NCBI RefSeq assembly: GCF_943913055.1
Contig: NZ_CALTWS010000151.1
Location: forward strand, 1-6,805
Length of the DNA stretch: 6,805 nt
From: an uncultured Brevundimonas sp.
Lineage (GTDB): Bacteria; Pseudomonadota; Alphaproteobacteria; Caulobacterales; Caulobacteraceae
Direction: 5' to 3'
Of this stretch, positions 1 through 5,520 are shown in pieces (within the stretch, counting starts at the first letter, position 1; each line of letters opens with the position of its first letter). A program made the position numbers and the translations under genes. The notes under the pieces were generated by a model. The model ran no database searches and was not told where the DNA came from. It worked only from the letters and a program-made list of their open reading frames with translations.

Positions 1-1010
1 GATCGGTCTGATGCCGGAATGTCTATTCGCTGTAGATACTTCTTAAAGAACCGTGATTCTTGATATTGAATGTAGTATTCAATATCATCGACATTTGTTA
101 ATGCAGCTGTTGCTTGCTGAGGAACCATACGATTATTTCCTATTGATGGGACATCAATCATGGAAAAATGCGGTCCAGTGAAGGTTACAAGCTTGATCTG
201 CGGGAGGTCAGCTTCCCAGGCGGCGCGATCAAAGGCAAATATTCTTATGTCGGGACTAGTAGTGTCAGCCCGTTCAAAAGCGAAAAAGGCTGCGACAAAG
301 GGGGAGAAAGTCCAGTCCAACAGAGGTGTGGGATAACCGTGGTGCTGGATGAGGCTATAAAAGGCCCCAGTTTGCTCAGGATTGCTCGGATCGAAATAGT
401 GCTGAAGTTGGCAGGCTAGAGATCGATAAACCTCTGGGATATCCACCATCCTGTAGCGAACTAGGTCTTTACGCGACGATCTATGAAATGACGTCCTCAA
501 TCGATAGGGCGCCGACTGACCTCTGAAAACCTGGCCGTTGCTGTGGCTTGAGGCGAACGCGACAAACTCCTTCCAGCTCATCCTATTGTCAGGCGGGTTA
601 GTGGACTCTCCGTCCCCCACTCGCCGAAGCCGACCGCTACCCTCTGTTTCAGTCGTTTTGAATCGAAAGCGGAGTTCGTCCTCAACAAAAACGAAATCTA
701 AGTCGGCAGTCTCAGCCGCCCAACCGCCAGGAAAGATCTCGGGCAAACGTTCCCGCGAGAAAACCTCTCCACGTAAGGGATGGAAAGTATAGAGAGGTGT
801 TTGCAACCGGACGTGATGGCCATTCAATCCGTCAGGAAACGCTAACTCTACGAAGACTGCTGGAACTTCTGGATCGTCAGGAAAGTGATAAGCCTTTCCA
901 ACTGCACCGCCTGGTGTTGCGTCAAGTTCAACTACAGCCCAGCCCTCGGCTGCAGTCTGGCTATTGGCCCGGCCAACCCACTGGCCGCTATTACCCCTCA
1001 CGTCCCCCAT
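1..1010 (-). CDS. FRG-domain protein with beta-rich N-terminal domain (C-terminus beyond left edge)
   Basis: I translated this frame by hand: it has no stop from 1058 down to 1, giving 336 residues from the ATG at 1008-1010. No other ATG, GTG or TTG occurs between the frame's upstream TGA (1056-1058) and this ATG. Residues 1-135 look beta-rich and begin with a GQWVG motif (9-13). Residues 144-336 match the FRG domain (PF08867) as I remember it: MSWKEF at 144-149, FRGQ at 162-165, the block HHGYPTPLLDWT at 223-234, SP plus AAFFAFE at 236-246, and NNR..PQQ at 292-299. By my recollection of homologues, roughly 40-60 residues are missing. No signal peptide or membrane segment is apparent, so a cytoplasmic protein is likely. 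Function is unknown; FRG proteins are often found in accessory islands, and a defence or stress role is inference only. It starts 52 bases after pccB. Codons TTA, CTA and ATA and lower GC suggest horizontal transfer. Confidence 0.88.
   Translation of the reverse strand, partial: MGDVRGNSGQWVGRANSQTAAEGWAVVELDATPGGAVGKAYHFPDDPEVPAVFVELAFPDGLNGHHVRLQTPLYTFHPLRGEVFSRERLPEIFPGGWAAETADLDFVFVEDELRFRFKTTETEGSGRLRRVGDGESTNPPDNRMSWKEFVAFASSHSNGQVFRGQSAPYRLRTSFHRSSRKDLVRYRMVDIPEVYRSLACQLQHYFDPSNPEQTGAFYSLIQHHGYPTPLLDWTFSPFVAAFFAFERADTTSPDIRIFAFDRAAWEADLPQIKLVTFTGPHFSMIDVPSIGNNRMVPQQATAALTNVDDIEYYIQYQESRFFKKYLQRIDIPASDR
40..61. repeat. Overlapping short inverted repeats TTCTT/AAGAA
   Basis: TTCTT at 40-44, AAGAA at 46-50 and TTCTT at 57-61. 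The central copy is complementary to both flanking copies (1-base and 6-base spacers), so alternative pairings are possible. It lies inside the FRG coding sequence, directly beside the longer palindrome at 61-87. The arms are short and AT-rich, so chance is a real possibility. Confidence 0.35.
61..87. repeat. Perfect 11-bp inverted repeat inside the FRG gene
   Basis: TGATATTGAAT (61-71) and ATTCAATATCA (77-87) are exact reverse complements around a 5-base centre, GTAGT. The element is inside the FRG reading frame and encodes the stretch around IEYYIQYQ (residues 310-317). It is AT-rich and not followed by a T run on either strand, so it does not look like an intrinsic terminator. It could be an operator-like site, an mRNA hairpin, or a by-product of the repetitive amino acid pattern. 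Confidence 0.65.
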
Positions 1011-1025
1011 TTGGCTTCCTACTCT

Positions 1026-1033
1026 ACCTCCTT
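1026..1033 (-). promoter_or_regulatory. Ribosome binding site of the FRG gene
   Basis: On the minus strand this reads AAGGAGGT, a full-length match to the anti-Shine-Dalgarno sequence. It lies 15 bases before the ATG at 1010, longer than the usual 5-9. A second purine run, AGGAAG (1015-1020), sits 4 bases from the ATG. No alternative start codon lies between them in the FRG frame, so the site supports this start but with unusual spacing. Confidence 0.6.
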
Positions 1034-1044
1034 CCGAAGTTGCA

Positions 1045-1059
1045 GTGACAGGTAGTCAC
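1045..1059. repeat. Small inverted repeat between pccB and the FRG gene
   Basis: GTGAC (1045-1049), a five-base loop, then GTCAC (1055-1059): a perfect 5-bp stem starting 3 bases beyond the pccB stop codon. No run of T follows in the direction of transcription and the stem is short, so I do not call it a terminator. Read-through from pccB into the FRG gene seems possible. Confidence 0.4.
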
Positions 1060-1062
1060 CAC

Positions 1063-2595
1063 TCACAGCGGAATATTATCGTGCTTCTTCCACGGGTTCT
1101 CCTGCACCTTGCCCTTCAGCGTGCGTAGGGCCTTGATCAGCCGACGCCGCGTGCCGTGGGGCATGATGACGTCGTCGATGTAGCCCAGCCCTGCGGCTAC
1201 GAAGGGATTGGCGAAACGCTCCTTGTATTCGGCCTCGCGGGCGGCGAGGGCCTCGGGGTCGCCGGCTTCCTTGCGGAAGATGATCTCGACGGCGCCCTTG
1301 GCGCCCATGACGGCGATTTCGGCGCTGGGCCAGGCGTAGTTGACGTCGCCGCGCAGGTGTTTGGAGCTCATCACGTCATAGGCGCCGCCATAGGCCTTGC
1401 GTGTGATCAGGGTCAGTTTGGGGACGGTCGCCTCGGCATAGGCGAACAGCAGCTTGGCCCCGTGCTTGATCAGGCCGCCGTATTCCTGGCGCGTGCCGGG
1501 CATGAAGCCGGGCACGTCGACGAAAGTCACCAGCGGCAGGCCGAAGGCGTCGCAGAAGCGGACGAAGCGGGCGGCCTTGCGTGATGAATCGATGTCCAGC
1601 ACGCCCGCCAGGACCTGGGGCTGGTTGGCGACGATGCCGACGGGCTGGCCGTCCAGACGGCCGAAGCCGCAGACGATGTTCTTGGCGAAGTCCGCGCCGA
1701 TCTCGAAGAAGTCGGCCTCGTCCACCGTCTTGAGGATCAGTTCTTTGATGTCATAGGGCTGGTTCGGATTGGCGGGCACCAGGGTGTCCAGCGAGGCCTC
1801 GTCCCGCTCCGGGTCGTCATAGCTGTCGCGGACCGGGGGCTTTTCGCGGTTGGACAGGGGCAGGAAGCCGATCAGGCGGCGGACTTCGGACAGGGCCTCC
1901 AGATCGTTCTCGAAGGCGCCGTCGGCGACGCCGGACTTGCCTGCATGGACGCGGGCACCGCCCAGGTCTTCGTGGGTGACCACCTCATTGGTGACGGTCT
2001 TCACCACGTCGGGGCCGGTGACGTACATGTAGGAGGTGTCCTTCACCATGAAGATGAAGTCGGTGATCGCGGGCGAATAGACGTCGCCGCCCGCGCAGGG
2101 ACCCATGATCACGCTGATCTGGGGGATGACACCGCTGGCCAGGGTATTCTGCAGGAAGATGTCGGCATAGCCGGCGAGGCTCTCCACGCCCTCCTGGATG
2201 CGGGCGCCGCCGGCGTCGAACAGGCCGATGATGGGGGCGCCGTTGGTCAGGGCCATCTTCTGGATCTTGACGATCTTGGCCGCATGCGCGCCCGACAGGG
2301 AGCCGCCGAAGACAGTGAAATCCTTGGAGAAGACATAGACCAGGCGCCCGCCGATGGTGCCGCGGCCGGTGACGACCCCGTCGCCGGGGATGCGTTGTTT
2401 GTCCATGCCGAATTCGTGGGAGCGGTGCTCCACGAACATGTCGGTTTCCTCGAACGAGCCTTCGTCCAGCAGGACCTCGATCCGCTCGCGTGCGGTCAGC
2501 TTGCCCTTCTTGTGCTGGGCCGCGATCCGGGCCTCGCCTCCCCCCAGTTTGGCGGCGGCACGGCGGGCTTCGAGCTGGTCGAGGATGTCTTGCAT
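1063..2595 (-). CDS. pccB: Propionyl-CoA carboxylase beta (carboxyltransferase) subunit
   Basis: This subunit transfers the carboxyl group from biotin to propionyl-CoA, making methylmalonyl-CoA, in the cytoplasmic alpha6-beta6 complex with biotinylated PccA. It is 510 residues, the usual length. Visible signatures are the N-terminal carboxyltransferase oxyanion loop GGARIQEG (129-136), GPCAGGDVYSPA (165-176), and the C-terminal half with PGFMPGT (362-368), EYGG.I.HGAKLL (371-383) and RKAYGGAYDVM (399-409). Asp407 in that last motif corresponds, as I recall, to the residue that favours propionyl- over acetyl-CoA in actinobacterial homologues. I chose the ATG at 2593-2595, which has GAGAG 8 bases upstream and matches the family N-terminus (MQDILDQLE); an in-frame GTG at 2608-2610 would add five residues. 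No biotin carboxylase partner is visible. The gene is separated from ATP12 by a 61-base gap holding a palindrome and may have its own promoter. Confidence 0.95.
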   Translation of the reverse strand: MQDILDQLEARRAAAKLGGGEARIAAQHKKGKLTARERIEVLLDEGSFEETDMFVEHRSHEFGMDKQRIPGDGVVTGRGTIGGRLVYVFSKDFTVFGGSLSGAHAAKIVKIQKMALTNGAPIIGLFDAGGARIQEGVESLAGYADIFLQNTLASGVIPQISVIMGPCAGGDVYSPAITDFIFMVKDTSYMYVTGPDVVKTVTNEVVTHEDLGGARVHAGKSGVADGAFENDLEALSEVRRLIGFLPLSNREKPPVRDSYDDPERDEASLDTLVPANPNQPYDIKELILKTVDEADFFEIGADFAKNIVCGFGRLDGQPVGIVANQPQVLAGVLDIDSSRKAARFVRFCDAFGLPLVTFVDVPGFMPGTRQEYGGLIKHGAKLLFAYAEATVPKLTLITRKAYGGAYDVMSSKHLRGDVNYAWPSAEIAVMGAKGAVEIIFRKEAGDPEALAAREAEYKERFANPFVAAGLGYIDDVIMPHGTRRRLIKALRTLKGKVQENPWKKHDNIPL

Positions 2596-2628
2596 GGTCG
2601 AGTCTCTCACTGAAGAGCGTGACTTAAC

Positions 2629-2651
2629 CCTTCGCCCCGTGCGGGAGAAGG
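2629..2651. repeat. Intergenic palindromic element (REP-like hairpin)
   Basis: CCTTC (2629-2633) pairs with GAAGG (2647-2651); after one mismatch CCC (2635-2637) pairs with GGG (2643-2645), leaving a five-base loop. It lies between the ATP12 stop (2657) and the pccB start. The arm style (CCTTCTCCC...GGGAGAAGG) resembles the short GC-rich palindromes scattered between genes in Caulobacter-like genomes, which is recollection and not searched. There is no T run, so at most it is a weak terminator or an mRNA-stabilising hairpin. No second copy was noticed in this window. Confidence 0.6.
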
Positions 2652-2656
2652 TGTGA

Positions 2657-3421
2657 TCAGTCCTTCAGAGCCTTGAACCACCGTTCCAGCAGCACGGCCT
2701 CGGCGCGGCGCAGGGCCGTGCGTTCGGCATTGTCGGCGTCGATGCCCCACTGCTCTTCCTGGAAGGCCTCCTCCAGCCGGGACAGGTCGAAGGCGGCATC
2801 TCCGGTCAGGGCTCCGCGCTGCAGGGCCAGGCCCAGGACGGCGCTGCCCAGAAGGGGCACGGCGGTGGCCAGGCCGGTCAGGGCGAAGTCGTCCAGCGAC
2901 AGGGCGAGGTCGCGCACGCGGGCGATGGCGGCCGGGTCCTGGGCCCTGTGGACGATGCCCTCGGCGGGGTGCAGCGCGACGCCCAGCTCGGTCGCGGCCC
3001 AGTCGCGCCAGGGGGCCCACTGCTGAGCCTGCCGGGTGACCAGCGGCGTCGGATGTTCGGCCAGGTAGCAGAGGGCGTCGGAGCCGGCATAGGCGGCGAT
3101 CTCGTCGGCGACGGGCTCGCGCGTCTGGCTGACGCGGTCGATGGCGGTGGAGGCCAGGCGGGTGGCGGGCATGGTGCCCGGCTCTATGAACTCGCCCTGC
3201 GCGGCCCATTCCTCGGCGACCAGGCGGGCGGAGCCTTCCGTCGGCAGGGTCAGCTTCGCATGGGCCGGGGTCCTGGGCGTGCGACCGTCCAGGGTGATGG
3301 ACCAGCCGTCGTCGCCAAAGGCGACATCGACGGCTTTCCAGAACCGCTTCAGCCGCTCTTCGGATTCGCGGAAACCCTTGCGGGCGGCGACCATGGGATC
3401 GAGGGGCGGGATATGGCTCAT
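2657..3421 (-). CDS. ATP12 family F1-ATPase assembly chaperone
   Basis: A 254-residue protein of the Atp12 family (PF07542). In mitochondria Atp12 binds the F1 alpha subunit and helps build the F1 sector; the alphaproteobacterial homologues presumably do the same for the bacterial ATP synthase in the cytoplasm, which is inference. Family features are RFWK (26-29) leading into a W..TLDGR.PRTP strand region (40-52), LPTEGSARLVAEEWAAQGE (59-77), MPATRLASTAID (84-95), CYLAEHPTPLVTRQ..QW (118-135) and the late EEQWGIDAD motif (222-230), whose glutamate is conserved in the family. Length is close to other bacterial members. The ATG at 3421 follows the HAD stop by 9 bases with only a weak GAGA upstream, so expression probably depends on translation of the preceding gene. 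It is the last gene of the coupled cluster. Confidence 0.93.
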   Translation of the reverse strand: MSHIPPLDPMVAARKGFRESEERLKRFWKAVDVAFGDDGWSITLDGRTPRTPAHAKLTLPTEGSARLVAEEWAAQGEFIEPGTMPATRLASTAIDRVSQTREPVADEIAAYAGSDALCYLAEHPTPLVTRQAQQWAPWRDWAATELGVALHPAEGIVHRAQDPAAIARVRDLALSLDDFALTGLATAVPLLGSAVLGLALQRGALTGDAAFDLSRLEEAFQEEQWGIDADNAERTALRRAEAVLLERWFKALKD

Positions 3422-3430
3422 GGCGAAATC

Positions 3431-4108
3431 TCAGGCGGCGAGGCGGTCGGAGGCGAAACGCGCCAGTGCCGCCTCCAGGTCGGGAAAGTCGGTGGCGACG
3501 TGGTGGGCGCCGGCGGCGAACTGCTCCTCGGGCGTATGAAAGCCCCAGGCGACGCCCAGCGGATGGGCCCCGGCGGCCAAGGCCATGCCGATGTCGTGGG
3601 CCGTGTCACCGATCATGGTGGTGGTGGCGGCGTCGGCTCCGCAGGCGGCCATGGCGGCATGCAGCATGGCCGGATCGGGCTTGCCGGGGCCGTCCTCGGC
3701 ACAGTGGGTGGAGATGAACAGGTCGGCCCAGCCCTCGCGCGCCAGATTGCGGGCCACGCCGCGCCGGTTCTGACCCGTCGCCAGGGCCAGCCGCCAGCCG
3801 TCGCGATGCAGGCGGCGCAGGGTCTCCATGGTGCCGGGATAGAGCGGCTCCTCGTGACCGGCGTCGTACATGCGGCCGAAGCTGGCGCGGAATTCGGCGG
3901 TGAAGCGGTCCAGCTCCGGCGGCGTCAGCCCCGGCTCCAGCACGGCCAGGGCATGAGGCAGGGACAGGCCGACGATCTGGCGGACACGATCGTAGTCGGG
4001 ATCGGGCAGGCCCAAGGCACGCGCGGCCTCTGTGGCGGCCTGATGGATGGAGGCGCGGCTGTCGACCAGCGTGCCGTCGATGTCGAAAACGGCGAGCGGT
4101 CGGGTCAT
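3431..4108 (-). CDS. HAD-superfamily phosphatase (Gph-like, subfamily IA)
   Basis: A 225-residue haloacid dehalogenase-type hydrolase expected to remove phosphate from a small metabolite using Mg2+ and an aspartyl-phosphate intermediate. All four motifs are present: motif I DIDGTLVD (9-16; nucleophile Asp9, acid/base Asp11), motif II threonine in LATGQ (Thr111), the motif III lysine in GKPDP (Lys143), and motif IV GDTAHD (167-172; Asp168 and Asp172). The helical cap lies between motifs I and II, as in phosphoglycolate phosphatase-like enzymes. The substrate cannot be told from sequence; phosphoglycolate or housekeeping repair of a damaged metabolite are both possible. The ATG at 4106-4108 overlaps the oxygenase stop in an ATGA. 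The frame is open further upstream, but that extension lacks family similarity and precedes the nucleophile motif with arginine-rich shadow sequence. Confidence 0.93.
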   Translation of the reverse strand: MTRPLAVFDIDGTLVDSRASIHQAATEAARALGLPDPDYDRVRQIVGLSLPHALAVLEPGLTPPELDRFTAEFRASFGRMYDAGHEEPLYPGTMETLRRLHRDGWRLALATGQNRRGVARNLAREGWADLFISTHCAEDGPGKPDPAMLHAAMAACGADAATTTMIGDTAHDIGMALAAGAHPLGVAWGFHTPEEQFAAGAHHVATDFPDLEAALARFASDRLAA

Positions 4109-5520
4109 GCGGGCACCACGTCGAAGGCGATGGTCAGGCGGGTCTGGTCGCCCTCGAACGGCACGGTGCCGTGCCACATGTAGGACGGGAACAGCACCAG
4201 CTTGCCGGGCTCCGGCTTTTCGAAATGCTGATGCGGCAGGTCGGGGGTGTAGGGCGCACCGCCAAAGCCGATCCAGCCCTGCCGCCCCTCGCCCTGAACG
4301 GCGTCGGGCAGGTCGATGTAGCAGGCCGAGGACAGCCAGCCCTCGGGGTGGATGTGGGCGGCATGATAGCCGCCGGGTTTCAGCTGAACCGACCAGGCCC
4401 CGGATAGGCGATAGCTGCCGGTGCTGCGGCGGCGCAAAGGGTCGGTGCCGGTGCCGAGCCCGGCGATGTGTCGGCGGATCGGGCCGTCGATGGCGGTGAA
4501 GAAGGCGCGGATGGCCGGGTCGGTGCTGGTCAGCAGGCTGGCCGTCGTCTGGGTGCCGTGACGCAGGCTCTGGCCCAGCGGATGGGTGGTCAGGCCGTGC
4601 AGGCGGCGCAGGGCCTTGGCCAGATCGGCCAGGTAGGCCGGCAGGCTGGTCCAGGACGCGGGCGTATCGATGGTCCAGGCCCCGACCATGGTATCGTAGT
4701 CATAGAGGTCTGCGGCACGCGCATCGCCCATCTGACGCCAGGCCACAGTCTGCAGGCTGAGGGCGTTCTGATCCTCGGGAAGAGCCTGCAGCAGGGCCGC
4801 GATCAGGGGCATGGCCGCGTCGGGTTCCGTCCGCGCCAGATGGACCTCGGCCAGTTTCAGCGCCGTGCGGATGTCGGGGCGCAGGCCATGGGCGGCGCGG
4901 GCATGGGCCAGGGCGCGGTCGTGATCAACGCCCAGCGCGGCGTGAGTGGCGGCCAGTTCGATTTCGGGATGGGTGCCATCGGCGTTCACGGACGCCAGCA
5001 CGGCATCGGGCGTCGCGCCTGCGTATTCCATCATGGTGGCTCGGGCGATGCGAAGATCGATGGCGTTTGGGGCTGCCGCCAGCGCCGCCTCGAAGGGTTG
5101 TAGCGCGGCCTGGGCGTCGCCGCTGCGCATCCAGATCAGCTGGGCCAGATCGCGCACGGCCTCGGCATAGGGGGGGCGGCGCGTCAGGGCCTGGCGATAG
5201 GCGGCGTCGGCGTCGTCGAACCGATCCTGCGCCAGCAGGGCGCGGGCCAGGACCAGCCAGGTTTCGGGGGCATCGCCGCCCTTGGCGAAGGCACGGCGGA
5301 CGGCGGCCTCGGCCTCTGCGGCCTGACCCATGTCGCCCAGCAGGGCCGCCAGATTGTGCTCGGCCACGGCACTGGTCGGGCGCTGCGCGACCTCCGCGCG
5401 GCGCAGGTCGAGCGCCACGTCCAGCCGCCCGATCCGCTTCAGCAGGGCCACGGCCTCGGGCAGACGGCCGGCCCCGGCCAGCGCCTGGGCCTGTTGCAGG
5501 ACGGCGGCCGTCGTCGTCAA
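4105..5520 (-). CDS. TPR-repeat protein with C-terminal 2OG-Fe(II) oxygenase domain
   Basis: A 471-residue two-part protein. Residues 1-265 are alanine-rich helical hairpins typical of tetratricopeptide repeats (for example 53-79, 87-114, 120-149, 201-240), a protein-binding scaffold. Residues 295-471 resemble the putative 2OG-Fe(II) oxygenase family PF13759: HAAHIHPEGWLSSACYIDLP (386-405), then LFPSYMWHGT (443-452) and a late arginine in QTRLTIAFD (459-467). I propose His391, Glu393 and His450 as iron ligands and Arg461 as the 2-oxoglutarate anchor, 11 residues after the distal histidine; His389 or His386 are alternatives. The substrate is unknown; the TPR half suggests a protein target. The start is a TTG at 5518-5520 within the rluC stop (TTGA), with GAGG (5529-5532) 8 bases upstream. 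No better start exists nearby. Without the TTG the first internal ATG would remove most of the first repeats. Confidence 0.85.
   Translation of the reverse strand: MTTTAAVLQQAQALAGAGRLPEAVALLKRIGRLDVALDLRRAEVAQRPTSAVAEHNLAALLGDMGQAAEAEAAVRRAFAKGGDAPETWLVLARALLAQDRFDDADAAYRQALTRRPPYAEAVRDLAQLIWMRSGDAQAALQPFEAALAAAPNAIDLRIARATMMEYAGATPDAVLASVNADGTHPEIELAATHAALGVDHDRALAHARAAHGLRPDIRTALKLAEVHLARTEPDAAMPLIAALLQALPEDQNALSLQTVAWRQMGDARAADLYDYDTMVGAWTIDTPASWTSLPAYLADLAKALRRLHGLTTHPLGQSLRHGTQTTASLLTSTDPAIRAFFTAIDGPIRRHIAGLGTGTDPLRRRSTGSYRLSGAWSVQLKPGGYHAAHIHPEGWLSSACYIDLPDAVQGEGRQGWIGFGGAPYTPDLPHQHFEKPEPGKLVLFPSYMWHGTVPFEGDQTRLTIAFDVVPA

Noticed and set aside
168..1048. Three small plus-strand frames (168-419, 538-792, 797-1048) as possible genes
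   Set aside because: All are antisense to the FRG reading frame, have no convincing ribosome site and no coherent protein pattern.
1045..1059. Intrinsic terminator after pccB
   Set aside because: The stem is only 5 bp and has no T run downstream.
1..1062. The left kilobase as a decayed gene or CRISPR/non-coding region
   Set aside because: The frame is intact from 1055 to the edge with ordered FRG motifs, and there are no regularly spaced direct repeats.
1945..2613. A 222-codon plus-strand frame
   Set aside because: It is the mirror of pccB, whose catalytic motifs are intact on the other strand.
2607..3209. A minus-strand arginine/proline-rich frame overlapping ATP12
   Set aside because: It is an out-of-frame shadow of ATP12 that runs into the intergenic palindrome.
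2948..4183. A 411-codon open frame on the plus strand
   Set aside because: It is antisense to ATP12 and the HAD gene, both of which carry complete family motifs; the glycine-rich translation has no recognisable domain.
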